A stretch of DNA of 64,000 nt. It comes from Ischnura elegans (Eukaryota > Arthropoda > Insecta > Odonata > Coenagrionidae). The notes beneath the pieces were generated by a model, which saw only the letters and a list, made by a program, of their open reading frames with translations, did not search any database and was not told where the DNA came from. The position numbers and the translations under genes were made by a program. Location: assembly GCF_921293095.1 (NCBI RefSeq), contig NC_060246.1, positions 108,356,941-108,420,940 of the forward strand. Reading direction: 5' to 3'. Shown piece after piece: positions 1-11,727 of the stretch (the stretch's first letter is position 1; the number at the start of each line of letters is the position of its first letter).

Positions 1-362
1 ATCGTGTTTATTGACGTTTTCTGGAAGATTTTGAGTGACTTCTTCGAGTCCCCGGAAATGGCAATTTTTTGGGAATTTCCCAGGACCAAAGCATTCCCCT
101 GGGAAGCGAACGCAGGATGCTCCACGAAGGACGCTGCGATCCCACACGACAGATGGCACCGAAGGCCCGGAAAACGGACCGCGTCCGTTACGTCCGCGAC
201 GCTCCTACGACTCTCCCGGACCCGCCGACGACACCAAAACTCCCGGAGTCTCCACACAACACTTTCATGCGAATTTTTTCCCATTCTCACGCCTAAAATT
301 CGCCATTCCGAGACCGTTCCTCGCCTCAAAAACTCTCGCCGCACACCGCCGCCGCACCATCC

Positions 363-385
363 GACCTCATCACGCAAAATACCCG
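363..385 (+). promoter_or_regulatory. Candidate proximal sequence element of U2
   Basis: Metazoan snRNA promoters have a proximal sequence element about 40-60 bp before +1. Here that interval (-60 to -38) reads GACCTCATCACGCAAAATAC plus three bases, and it recurs before each U2 copy and before the gene-less end of the array. No TATA box is expected for a Pol II snRNA gene. Copies 12 and 13 have one substitution (CCTCCTC). The assignment rests on position only; I did not match it to a known insect PSE consensus. Confidence 0.35.
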
Positions 386-422
386 AAAAACCGTCCCGGA
401 ACCCCGGAAAAATTTATTAATT

Positions 423-607
423 ATCGCTTCTCGGCCTTATGGCTAAGATCAAAGTGTAGTATCTGTTCTTATCAGCTTAATATCTGATACGTCCAGCATT
501 GCTGGACCAGAATATTAATCTGATTTTTGAACATGGGCGGGGTCCCCTAGTTTACTCCATCCCTGCCGCGGTTGGCCCGGTATTGCAGTACCGCCGGGAT
601 CGGCCCA
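423..607 (+). ncRNA. U2: U2 snRNA, array copy 1 (variant)
   Basis: U2 snRNA is the RNA core of the U2 snRNP, which pairs with the intron branch point and then with U6 in the spliceosome. The 5' end ATCGCTTCTCGGCC marks +1. The branch-point recognition sequence GTAGTA is at nt 34-39. A GTCCAGC/GCTGGAC hairpin with a 3-nt loop follows, and the Sm-protein site ATTTTTGA is at 523-530. The GC-rich 3' stem-loop ends near 607; the exact 3' end is estimated from the family's usual length (about 187-190 nt). This copy is 185 nt instead of 187. It reads CCCCTAGTTTACTCC where the other twelve read CCCCGGAGTTTACTCC, and it lacks one G in the CCGCGGGTTGG run. It may be a variant gene, a decaying copy or a base-calling error near the edge of an assembled array. 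Confidence 0.95.
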
Positions 608-616
608 ACATAAAAG

Positions 617-631
617 GTTCCAAAAATCAGA
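617..631 (+). promoter_or_regulatory. snRNA 3' box (3'-end processing signal)
   Basis: GTTCCAAAAATCAGA begins 10 bp after the estimated RNA end. It fits the metazoan snRNA 3'-box pattern GTTT-N0-3-AAARNNAGA (the fourth T is a C here), which directs Integrator-dependent 3'-end formation. The same sequence follows every U2 copy, about 9-10 bp past its end. Confidence 0.75.
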
Positions 632-981
632 AAAGCTGATGAGAACAGATGTTTTCTCTTCCTTGTTTCATTTAAAAAATTCCCGAATCGCGAAAATTCG
701 ACAAAGTCCGGAGATTCGTGAGGCAAGAAACGAATGGGCGAAGGAAAGAAGAAAATAACACTGGCCACCACTTCATTCATTTATTTTATCACCATTTTTA
801 CATTCAAACCATGTCTGTAAAATAACAAGCAACAGCACAAAAAATAAAAACTGACAGAAAACATAATTTTTTAACATGAGACATCGTTTGAAGAGGATGA
901 ATAATATGCCCTCACTAACACTGCAGAAAAGTTCATCTAATGCAGTGCACTGATCCTAGTGCAGAGCCGGGCACAATTTTT

Positions 982-1059
982 CCGGCTCCTCGGCCTTATG
1001 GCTAACATAGGAGTGTAGTATATGGGTACGGGACTCGCATGCCAAGAGTGACATACGTC
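982..1059 (+). pseudogene. U2-like 5' domain, unit 1
   Basis: Aligned to U2 from nt 1, this segment matches 34 of the first 43 positions. Nt 8-24 match 17 of 17 (stem I region), and nt 31-40 match 10 of 10, including the branch-point recognition sequence GTAGTA at 1015-1020. A second match, ATACGTC (1053-1059), corresponds to U2 nt 65-71 after a 7-nt insertion. No Sm site or 3' stem is recognisable after it and no matching promoter block precedes it. It is therefore best read as an old, 3'-truncated U2 copy trapped in the unit. A short U2-like RNA remains possible. Confidence 0.75.
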
Positions 1060-1641
1060 GTGGGAATGATGATGAAATTTTTCACTTTTAAGAAAACCTT
1101 CCGGAAAGCTGTCGAAACAGTTTCCGCACACTTTTCACACGGAAATTAGGTGAATGCAAGATTTATAAAATAACTTCCAAATATTCACCGGATCGAGTGA
1201 ACATGGAAAATGACCGCCAAGCGTAGGTTTCCTCGAGAATTCCAAGTTTTTCTTGCGAATACGACGAGACAAGACGGACGCATCACGCTTCTGGTGAAAT
1301 ACACGCGGCATTCATCCGCGTTACCAAGGAGTCGTCGCTAACAATGAACGCCTTCCACTGAAAGCGCAGTCGAATTTCGCGGGGGGCCGTGCCGCTGGCA
1401 GATAGTTCGACCCGGAGGGCCGACGATGGCGTCGGCACTCTGTTTACTTCAAGTGTAAAAAAATGAGGGTCGCGAATGATGACGAAACACAGGTGTCCAA
1501 TGAAACCGTGAATTGCTTTCTTTCGGAGAGTTGCATTTCATGCCGATATTTTTTGCAAAAACATCCGAAATTATTGACTGATGCCGATTCTTCCGTCCCG
1601 TATTCTAGCCATTGATGAAGATTTTGGACATTTTTTCCAGT

Positions 1642-1715
1642 CCCCGGAGAGGACTTTTTAGGCAGTTTTTAATCAATTCCTCGGAGAGGACTTTTTAAGC
1701 ATTTTTTCATCAGAT
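1642..1715 (+). repeat. Two 37-bp direct repeats upstream of the U2 promoter block
   Basis: CCCCGGAGAGGACTTTTTAG (from 1642) and CCTCGGAGAGGACTTTTTAA (from 1679) begin two consecutive imperfect 37-bp repeats, present in every unit about 490-560 bp before +1 of the next U2. The core CCCCGG recurs just after them, again near -385, and near -20. It could be a bound motif, but this is inferred only from repetition. Confidence 0.5.
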
Positions 1716-2200
1716 TCCCCGGAATTTCAGCATTTCGAAAGAAAATGCATGACTCGAGTGAGTAGGATAATGCTCTCTCATCGTGTTTATTGACGTTTTC
1801 TGGAAGATTTTGAGTGACTTCTTCGAGTCCCCGGAAATGGCAATTTTTTGGGAATTTCCCAGGACCAAAGCATTCCCCTGGGAAGCGAACGCAGGATGCT
1901 CCACGAAGGACGCTGCGATCCCACACGACAGATGGCACCGAAGGCCCGGAAAACGGACCGCGTCCGTTACGTCCGCGACGCTCCCTACGACTCTCCCGGA
2001 CCCGCCGACGACACCAAACTCCCGGAGTCTCCACACAACACTTTCATGCGAATTTTTTCCCATTCTCACGCCTAAAATTCGCCATTCCGAGACCGTTCCT
2101 CGCCTCAAAAACTCTCGCCGCACACCGCCGCCGCACCATCCGACCTCATCACGCAAAATACCCGAAAAACCGTCCCGGACCCCGGAAAAATTTATTAATT

Positions 2201-2387
2201 ATCGCTTCTCGGCCTTATGGCTAAGATCAAAGTGTAGTATCTGTTCTTATCAGCTTAATATCTGATACGTCCAGCATTGCTGGACCAGAATATTAATCTG
2301 ATTTTTGAACATGGGCGGGGTCCCCGGAGTTTACTCCATCCCTGCCGCGGGTTGGCCCGGTATTGCAGTACCGCCGGGATCGGCCCA
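2201..2387 (+). ncRNA. U2: U2 snRNA, array copy 2
   Basis: This 187-nt copy has the array consensus: GTAGTA at nt 34-39, Sm site ATTTTTGA and the complete 3' stem. Its promoter block differs from most copies: it has an extra C in the CTCCCTACG stretch, one A fewer in the CCAAACTCC stretch and one A fewer before the last CCCCGG. Confidence 0.97.
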
Positions 2388-2759
2388 ACATAAAAGGTTC
2401 CAAAAATCAGAAAAGCTGATGAGAACAGATGTTTCTCTTCCTTGTTTCATTTAAAAAATTCCCGAATCGCGAAAATTCGACAAAGTCCGGAGATTCGTGA
2501 GGCAAGAAACGAATGGGCGAAGGAAAGAAGAAAATAACACTGGCCACCACTTCATTCATTTATTTTATCACCATTTTACATTCAAACCATGTCTGTAAAA
2601 TAACAAGCAACAGCACAAAAAATAAAAACTGACAGAAAACATAATTTTTTAACATGAGACATCGTTTGAAGAGGATGAATAATATGCCCTCACTAACACT
2701 GCAGAAAAGTTCATCTAATGCAGTGCACTGATCCTAGTGCAGAGCCGGGCACAATTTTT

Positions 2760-2837
2760 CCGGCTCCTCGGCCTTATGGCTAACATAGGAGTGTAGTATA
2801 TGGGTACGGGACTCGCATGCCAAGAGTGACATACGTC
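2760..2837 (+). pseudogene. U2-like 5' domain, unit 2
   Basis: Sits 559 bp after the U2 start of its unit, the same offset as in all other units, and appears identical to the unit 1 segment. Confidence 0.75.
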
Positions 2838-3976
2838 GTGGGAATGATGATGAAATTTTTCACTTTTAAGAAAACCTTCCGGAAAGCTGTCGAAACAGTT
2901 TCCGCACACTTTTCACACGGAAATTAGGTGAATGCAAGATTTATAAAATAACTTCCAAATATTCACCGGATCGAGTGAACATGGAAAATGACCGCCAAGC
3001 GTAGGTTTCCTCGAGAATTCCAAGTTTTTCTTGCGAATATGACGAGACAAGACGGACGCATCACGCTTCTGGTGAAATACACGCGGCATTCATCCGCGTT
3101 ACCAAGGAGTCGTCGCTAACAATGAACGCCTTCCACTGAAAGCGCAGTCGAATTTCGCGGGGCCGTGCCGCTGGCAGATAGTTCGACCCGGAGGCCGACG
3201 ATGGCGTCGGCACTCTGTTTACTTCAAGTGTAAAAAAATGAGGGTCGCGAATGATGACGAAACACAGGTGTCCAATGAAACCGTGAATTGCTTTCTTTCG
3301 GAGAGTTGCATTTCATGCCGATATTTTTTGCAAAAACATCCGAAATTATTGACTGATGCCGATTCTTCCGTCCCGTATTCTAGCCATTGATGAAGATTTT
3401 GGACATTTTTTCCAGTCCCCGGAGAGGACTTTTTAGGCAGTTTTTAATCAATTCCTCGGAGAGGACTTTTTAAGCATTTTTTCATCAGATTCCCCGGAAT
3501 TTCAGCATTTCGAAAGAAAATGCATGACTCGAGTGAGTAGGATAATGCTCTCTCATCGTGTTTATTGACGTTTTCTGGAAGATTTTGAGTGACTTCTTCG
3601 AGTCCCCGGAAATGGCAATTTTTTGGGAATTTCCCAGGACCAAAGCATTCCCCTGGGAAGCGAACGCAGGATGCTCCACGAAGGACGCTGCGATCCCACA
3701 CGACAGATGGCACCGAAGGCCCGGAAAACGGACCGCGTCCGTTACGTCCGCGACGCTCCTACGACTCTCCCGGACCCGCCGACGACACCAAAACTCCCGG
3801 AGTCTCCACACAACACTTTCATGCGAATTTTTTCCCATTCTCACGCCTAAAATTCGCCATTCCGAGACCGTTCCTCGCCTCAAAAACTCTCGCCGCACAC
3901 CGCCGCCGCACCATCCGACCTCATCACGCAAAATACCCGAAAAACCGTCCCGGAACCCCGGAAAAATTTATTAATT

Positions 3977-4163
3977 ATCGCTTCTCGGCCTTATGGCTAA
4001 GATCAAAGTGTAGTATCTGTTCTTATCAGCTTAATATCTGATACGTCCAGCATTGCTGGACCAGAATATTAATCTGATTTTTGAACATGGGCGGGGTCCC
4101 CGGAGTTTACTCCATCCCTGCCGCGGGTTGGCCCGGTATTGCAGTACCGCCGGGATCGGCCCA
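3977..4163 (+). ncRNA. U2: U2 snRNA, array copy 3
   Basis: Consensus 187-nt U2. Downstream of the RNA it carries ATAAATGG where most units have ATAAAAGG. The change lies between the RNA 3' end and the 3' box and is shared with copies 4, 12 and 13. Confidence 0.97.
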
Positions 4164-4535
4164 ACATAAATGGTTCCAAAAATCAGAAAAGCTGATGAGA
4201 ACAGATGTTTCTCTTCCTTGTTTCATTTAAAAAATTCCCGAATCGCGAAAATTCGACAAAGTCCGGAGATTCGTGAGGCAAGAAACGAATGGGCGAAGGA
4301 AAGAAGAAAATAACACTGGCCACCACTTCATTCATTTATTTTATCACCATTTTACATTCAAACCATGTCTGTAAAATAACAAGCAACAGCACAAAAAATA
4401 AAAACTGACAGAAAACATAATTTTTTAACATGAGACATCGTTTGAAGAGGATGAATAATATGCCCTCACTAACACTGCAGAAAAGTTCATCTAATGCAGT
4501 GCACTGATCCTAGTGCAGAGCCGGGCACAATTTTT

Positions 4536-4613
4536 CCGGCTCCTCGGCCTTATGGCTAACATAGGAGTGTAGTATATGGGTACGGGACTCGCATGCCAAG
4601 AGTGACATACGTC
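4536..4613 (+). pseudogene. U2-like 5' domain, unit 3
   Basis: Same 78-bp segment at +559 from U2 copy 3, with GTAGTA retained. Confidence 0.75.
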
Positions 4614-5753
4614 GTGGGAATGATGATGAAATTTTTCACTTTTAAGAAAACCTTCCGGAAAGCTGTCGAAACAGTTTCCGCACACTTTTCACACGGAAAT
4701 TAGGTGAATGCAAGATTTATAAAATAACTTCCAAATATTCACCGGATCGAGTGAACATGGAAAATGACCGCCAAGCGTAGGTTTCCTCGAGAATTCCAAG
4801 TTTTTCTTGCGAATATGACGAGACAAGACGGACGCATCACGCTTCTGGTGAAATACACGCGGCATTCATCCGCGTTACCAAGGAGTCGTCGCTAACAATG
4901 AACGCCTTCCACTGAAAGCGCAGTCGAATTTCGCGGGGGCCGTGCCGCTGGCAGATAGTTCGACCCGGAGGCCGACGATGGCGTCGGCACTCTGTTTACT
5001 TCAAGTGTAAAAAAATGAGGGTCGCGAATGATGACGAAACACAGGTGTCCAATGAAACCGTGAATTGCTTTCTTTCGGAGAGTTGCATTTCATGCCGATA
5101 TTTTTTGCAAAAACATCCGAAATTATTGACTGATGCCGATTCTTCCGTCCCGTATTCTAGCCATTGATGAAGATTTTGGACATTTTTTCCAGTCCCCGGA
5201 GAGGACTTTTTAGGCAGTTTTTAATCAATTCCTCGGAGAGGACTTTTTAAGCATTTTTTCATCAGATTCCCCGGAATTTCAGCATTTCGAAAGAAAATGC
5301 ATGACTCGAGTGAGTAGGATAATGCTCTCTCATCGTGTTTATTGACGTTTTCTGGAAGATTTTGAGTGACTTCTTCGAGTCCCCGGAAATGGCAATTTTT
5401 TGGGAATTTCCCAGGACCAAAGCATTCCCCTGGGAAGCGAACGCAGGATGCTCCACGAAGGACGCTGCGATCCCACACGACAGATGGCACCGAAGGCCCG
5501 GAAAACGGACCGCGTCCGTTACGTCCGCGACGCTCCTACGACTCTCCCGGACCCGCCGACGACACCAAAACTCCCGGAGTCTCCACACAACACTTTCATG
5601 CGAATTTTTTCCCATTCTCACGCCTAAAATTCGCCATTCCGAGACCGTTCCTCGCCTCAAAAACTCTCGCCGCACACCGCCGCCGCACCATCCGACCTCA
5701 TCACGCAAAATACCCGAAAAACCGTCCCGGAACCCCGGAAAAATTTATTAATT

Positions 5754-5940
5754 ATCGCTTCTCGGCCTTATGGCTAAGATCAAAGTGTAGTATCTGTTCT
5801 TATCAGCTTAATATCTGATACGTCCAGCATTGCTGGACCAGAATATTAATCTGATTTTTGAACATGGGCGGGGTCCCCGGAGTTTACTCCATCCCTGCCG
5901 CGGGTTGGCCCGGTATTGCAGTACCGCCGGGATCGGCCCA
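5754..5940 (+). ncRNA. U2: U2 snRNA, array copy 4
   Basis: Consensus 187-nt U2 with the ATAAATGG downstream variant. The spacer of this unit also has one extra A and one extra T in homopolymer runs near 6790 and 6880. Confidence 0.97.
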
Positions 5941-6312
5941 ACATAAATGGTTCCAAAAATCAGAAAAGCTGATGAGAACAGATGTTTCTCTTCCTTGTTT
6001 CATTTAAAAAATTCCCGAATCGCGAAAATTCGACAAAGTCCGGAGATTCGTGAGGCAAGAAACGAATGGGCGAAGGAAAGAAGAAAATAACACTGGCCAC
6101 CACTTCATTCATTTATTTTATCACCATTTTACATTCAAACCATGTCTGTAAAATAACAAGCAACAGCACAAAAAATAAAAACTGACAGAAAACATAATTT
6201 TTTAACATGAGACATCGTTTGAAGAGGATGAATAATATGCCCTCACTAACACTGCAGAAAAGTTCATCTAATGCAGTGCACTGATCCTAGTGCAGAGCCG
6301 GGCACAATTTTT

Positions 6313-6390
6313 CCGGCTCCTCGGCCTTATGGCTAACATAGGAGTGTAGTATATGGGTACGGGACTCGCATGCCAAGAGTGACATACGTC
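6313..6390 (+). pseudogene. U2-like 5' domain, unit 4
   Basis: Same segment at +559 from U2 copy 4. Confidence 0.75.
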
Positions 6391-7532
6391 GTGGGAATGA
6401 TGATGAAATTTTTCACTTTTAAGAAAACCTTCCGGAAAGCTGTCGAAACAGTTTCCCCACACTTTTCACACGGAAATTAGGTGAATGCAAGATTTATAAA
6501 ATAACTTCCAAATATTCACCGGATCGAGTGAACATGGAAAATGACCGCCAAGCGTAGGTTTCCTCGAGAATTCCAAGTTTTTCTTGCGAATATGACGAGA
6601 CAAGACGGACGCATCACGCTTCTGGTGAAATACACGCGGCATTCATCCGCGTTACCAAGGAGTCGTCGCTAACAATGAACGCCTTCCACTGAAAGCGCAG
6701 TCGAATTTCGCGGGGGCCGTGCCGCTGGCAGATAGTTCGACCCGGAGGCCGACGATGGCGTCGGCACTCTGTTTACTTCAAGTGTAAAAAAAATGAGGGT
6801 CGCGAATGATGACGAAACACAGGTGTCCAATGAAACCGTGAATTGCTTTCTTTCGGAGAGTTGCATTTCATGCCGATATTTTTTTGCAAAAACATCCGAA
6901 ATTATTGACTGATGCCGATTCTTCCGTCCCGTATTCTAGCCATTGATGAAGATTTTGGACATTTTTTCCAGTCCCCGGAGAGGACTTTTTAGGCAGTTTT
7001 TAATCAATTCCTCGGAGAGGACTTTTTAAGCATTTTTTCATCAGATTCCCCGGAATTTCAGCATTTCGAAAGAAAATGCATGACTCGAGTGAGTAGGATA
7101 ATGCTCTCTCATCGTGTTTATTGACGTTTTCTGGAAGATTTTGAGTGACTTCTTCGAGTCCCCGGAAATGGCAATTTTTTGGGAATTTCCCAGGACCAAA
7201 GCATTCCCCTGGGAAGCGAACGCAGGATGCTCCACGAAGGACGCTGCGATCCCACACGACAGATGGCACCGAAGGCCCGGAAAACGGACCGCGTCCGTTA
7301 CGTCCGCGACGCTCCTACGACTCTCCCGGACCCGCCGACGACACCAAAACTCCCGGAGTCTCCACACAACACTTTCATGCGAATTTTTTCCCATTCTCAC
7401 GCCTAAAATTCGCCATTCCGAGACCGTTCCTCGCCTCAAAAACTCTCGCCGCACACCGCCGCCGCACCATCCGACCTCATCACGCAAAATACCCGAAAAA
7501 CCGTCCCGGAACCCCGGAAAAATTTATTAATT

Positions 7533-7719
7533 ATCGCTTCTCGGCCTTATGGCTAAGATCAAAGTGTAGTATCTGTTCTTATCAGCTTAATATCTGATAC
7601 GTCCAGCATTGCTGGACCAGAATATTAATCTGATTTTTGAACATGGGCGGGGTCCCCGGAGTTTACTCCATCCCTGCCGCGGGTTGGCCCGGTATTGCAG
7701 TACCGCCGGGATCGGCCCA
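7533..7719 (+). ncRNA. U2: U2 snRNA, array copy 5
   Basis: Consensus 187-nt U2 with the common ATAAAAGG downstream sequence. The spacer has a private change near 8305 (GATCGCGGTGAAC for GATCGAGTGAAC). Confidence 0.97.
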
Positions 7720-8091
7720 ACATAAAAGGTTCCAAAAATCAGAAAAGCTGATGAGAACAGATGTTTCTCTTCCTTGTTTCATTTAAAAAATTCCCGAATC
7801 GCGAAAATTCGACAAAGTCCGGAGATTCGTGAGGCAAGAAACGAATGGGCGAAGGAAAGAAGAAAATAACACTGGCCACCACTTCATTCATTTATTTTAT
7901 CACCATTTTACATTCAAACCATGTCTGTAAAATAACAAGCAACAGCACAAAAAATAAAAACTGACAGAAAACATAATTTTTTAACATGAGACATCGTTTG
8001 AAGAGGATGAATAATATGCCCTCACTAACACTGCAGAAAAGTTCATCTAATGCAGTGCACTGATCCTAGTGCAGAGCCGGGCACAATTTTT

Positions 8092-8169
8092 CCGGCTCCT
8101 CGGCCTTATGGCTAACATAGGAGTGTAGTATATGGGTACGGGACTCGCATGCCAAGAGTGACATACGTC
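8092..8169 (+). pseudogene. U2-like 5' domain, unit 5
   Basis: Same segment at +559 from U2 copy 5. Confidence 0.75.
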
Positions 8170-9311
8170 GTGGGAATGATGATGAAATTTTTCACTTTTA
8201 AGAAAACCTTCCGGAAAGCTGTCGAAACAGTTTCCGCACACTTTTCACACGGAAATTAGGTGAATGCAAGATTTATAAAATAACTTCCAAATATTCACCG
8301 GATCGCGGTGAACATGGAAAATGACCGCCAAGCGTAGGTTTCCTCGAGAATTCCAAGTTTTTCTTGCGAATATGACGAGACAAGACGGACGCATCACGCT
8401 TCTGGTGAAATACACGCGGCATTCATCCGCGTTACCAAGGAGTCGTCGCTAACAATGAACGCCTTCCACTGAAAGCGCAGTCGAATTTCGCGGGGGGCCG
8501 TGCCGCTGGCAGATAGTTCGACCCGGAGGCCGACGATGGCGTCGGCACTCTGTTTACTTCAAGTGTAAAAAAATGAGGGTCGCGAATGATGACGAAACAC
8601 AGGTGTCCAATGAAACCGTGAATTGCTTTCTTTCGGAGAGTTGCATTTCATGCCGATATTTTTTGCAAAAACATCCGAAATTATTGACTGATGCCGATTC
8701 TTCCGTCCCGTATTCTAGCCATTGATGAAGATTTTGGACATTTTTTCCAGTCCCCGGAGAGGACTTTTTAGGCAGTTTTTAATCAATTCCTCGGAGAGGA
8801 CTTTTTAAGCATTTTTTCATCAGATTCCCCGGAATTTCAGCATTTCGAAAGAAAATGCATGACTCGAGTGAGTAGGATAATGCTCTCTCATCGTGTTTAT
8901 TGACGTTTTCTGGAAGATTTTGAGTGACTTCTTCGAGTCCCCGGAAATGGCAATTTTTTGGGAATTTCCCAGGACCAAAGCATTCCCCTGGGAAGCGAAC
9001 GCAGGATGCTCCACGAAGGACGCTGCGATCCCACACGACAGATGGCACCGAAGGCCCGGAAAACGGACCGCGTCCGTTACGTCCGCGACGCTCCTACGAC
9101 TCTCCCGGACCCGCCGACGACACCAAAACTCCCGGAGTCTCCACACAACACTTTCATGCGAATTTTTTCCCATTCTCACGCCTAAAATTCGCCATTCCGA
9201 GACCGTTCCTCGCCTCAAAAACTCTCGCCGCACACCGCCGCCGCACCATCCGACCTCATCACGCAAAATACCCGAAAAACCGTCCCGGAACCCCGGAAAA
9301 ATTTATTAATT

Positions 9312-9498
9312 ATCGCTTCTCGGCCTTATGGCTAAGATCAAAGTGTAGTATCTGTTCTTATCAGCTTAATATCTGATACGTCCAGCATTGCTGGACCAGA
9401 ATATTAATCTGATTTTTGAACATGGGCGGGGTCCCCGGAGTTTACTCCATCCCTGCCGCGGGTTGGCCCGGTATTGCAGTACCGCCGGGATCGGCCCA
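9312..9498 (+). ncRNA. U2: U2 snRNA, array copy 6
   Basis: Consensus 187-nt U2. The unit has its own spacer variant near 10082 (GATCGATGGTGAAC) at the same spot that is altered in unit 5, so this is a small length-variable site. Confidence 0.97.
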
Positions 9499-9870
9499 AC
9501 ATAAAAGGTTCCAAAAATCAGAAAAGCTGATGAGAACAGATGTTTCTCTTCCTTGTTTCATTTAAAAAATTCCCGAATCGCGAAAATTCGACAAAGTCCG
9601 GAGATTCGTGAGGCAAGAAACGAATGGGCGAAGGAAAGAAGAAAATAACACTGGCCACCACTTCATTCATTTATTTTATCACCATTTTACATTCAAACCA
9701 TGTCTGTAAAATAACAAGCAACAGCACAAAAAATAAAAACTGACAGAAAACATAATTTTTTAACATGAGACATCGTTTGAAGAGGATGAATAATATGCCC
9801 TCACTAACACTGCAGAAAAGTTCATCTAATGCAGTGCACTGATCCTAGTGCAGAGCCGGGCACAATTTTT

Positions 9871-9948
9871 CCGGCTCCTCGGCCTTATGGCTAACATAGG
9901 AGTGTAGTATATGGGTACGGGACTCGCATGCCAAGAGTGACATACGTC
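9871..9948 (+). pseudogene. U2-like 5' domain, unit 6
   Basis: Same segment at +559 from U2 copy 6. Confidence 0.75.
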
Positions 9949-11090
9949 GTGGGAATGATGATGAAATTTTTCACTTTTAAGAAAACCTTCCGGAAAGCTG
10001 TCGAAACAGTTTCCCCACACTTTTCACACGGAAATTAGGTGAATGCAAGATTTATAAAATAACTTCCAAATATTCACCGGATCGATGGTGAACATGGAAA
10101 ATGACCGCCAAGCGTAGGTTTCCTCGAGAATTCCAAGTTTTTCTTGCGAATATGACGAGACAAGACGGACGCATCACGCTTCTGGTGAAATACACGCGGC
10201 ATTCATCCGCGTTACCAAGGAGTCGTCGCTAACAATGAACGCCTTCCACTGAAAGCGCAGTCGAATTTCGCGGGGGCCGTGCCGCTGGCAGATAGTTCGA
10301 CCCGGAGGCCGACGATGGCGTCGGCACTCTGTTTACTTCAAGTGTAAAAAAATGAGGGTCGCGAATGATGACGAAACACAGGTGTCCAATGAAACCGTGA
10401 ATTGCTTTCTTTCGGAGAGTTGCATTTCATGCCGATATTTTTTGCAAAAACATCCGAAATTATTGACTGATGCCGATTCTTCCGTCCCGTATTCTAGCCA
10501 TTGATGAAGATTTTGGACATTTTTTCCAGTCCCCGGAGAGGACTTTTTAGGCAGTTTTTAATCAATTCCTCGGAGAGGACTTTTTAAGCATTTTTTCATC
10601 AGATTCCCCGGAATTTCAGCATTTCGAAAGAAAATGCATGACTCGAGTGAGTAGGATAATGCTCTCTCATCGTGTTTATTGACGTTTTCTGGAAGATTTT
10701 GAGTGACTTCTTCGAGTCCCCGGAAATGGCAATTTTTTGGGAATTTCCCAGGACCAAAGCATTCCCCTGGGAAGCGAACGCAGGATGCTCCACGAAGGAC
10801 GCTGCGATCCCACACGACAGATGGCACCGAAGGCCCGGAAAACGGACCGCGTCCGTTACGTCCGCGACGCTCCTACGACTCTCCCGGACCCGCCGACGAC
10901 ACCAAAACTCCCGGAGTCTCCACACAACACTTTCATGCGAATTTTTTCCCATTCTCACGCCTAAAATTCGCCATTCCGAGACCGTTCCTCGCCTCAAAAA
11001 CTCTCGCCGCACACCGCCGCCGCACCATCCGACCTCATCACGCAAAATACCCGAAAAACCGTCCCGGAACCCCGGAAAAATTTATTAATT

Positions 11091-11277
11091 ATCGCTTCTC
11101 GGCCTTATGGCTAAGATCAAAGTGTAGTATCTGTTCTTATCAGCTTAATATCTGATACGTCCAGCATTGCTGGACCAGAATATTAATCTGATTTTTGAAC
11201 ATGGGCGGGGTCCCCGGAGTTTACTCCATCCCTGCCGCGGGTTGGCCCGGTATTGCAGTACCGCCGGGATCGGCCCA
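11091..11277 (+). ncRNA. U2: U2 snRNA, array copy 7
   Basis: Consensus 187-nt U2 with the majority promoter block, 3' box and spacer. I see nothing private in the RNA. Confidence 0.97.
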
Positions 11278-11649
11278 ACATAAAAGGTTCCAAAAATCAG
11301 AAAAGCTGATGAGAACAGATGTTTCTCTTCCTTGTTTCATTTAAAAAATTCCCGAATCGCGAAAATTCGACAAAGTCCGGAGATTCGTGAGGCAAGAAAC
11401 GAATGGGCGAAGGAAAGAAGAAAATAACACTGGCCACCACTTCATTCATTTATTTTATCACCATTTTACATTCAAACCATGTCTGTAAAATAACAAGCAA
11501 CAGCACAAAAAATAAAAACTGACAGAAAACATAATTTTTTAACATGAGACATCGTTTGAAGAGGATGAATAATATGCCCTCACTAACACTGCAGAAAAGT
11601 TCATCTAATGCAGTGCACTGATCCTAGTGCAGAGCCGGGCACAATTTTT

Positions 11650-11727
11650 CCGGCTCCTCGGCCTTATGGCTAACATAGGAGTGTAGTATATGGGTACGGG
11701 ACTCGCATGCCAAGAGTGACATACGTC
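11650..11727 (+). pseudogene. U2-like 5' domain, unit 7
   Basis: Same segment at +559 from U2 copy 7. Confidence 0.75.

Noticed and set aside
1419-1436. GCCGACG/CGTCGGC perfect hairpin in each unit spacer
   Set aside because: Seven base pairs in GC-rich DNA is within chance; no terminator or processing context.
1783-2265. Open frames of 75-160 codons recurring in each array unit on both strands
   Set aside because: They overlap the U2 promoter and U2 gene, occur in several frames at once, recur only because the DNA repeats, and have Pro/Arg-rich content typical of GC-rich non-coding DNA.
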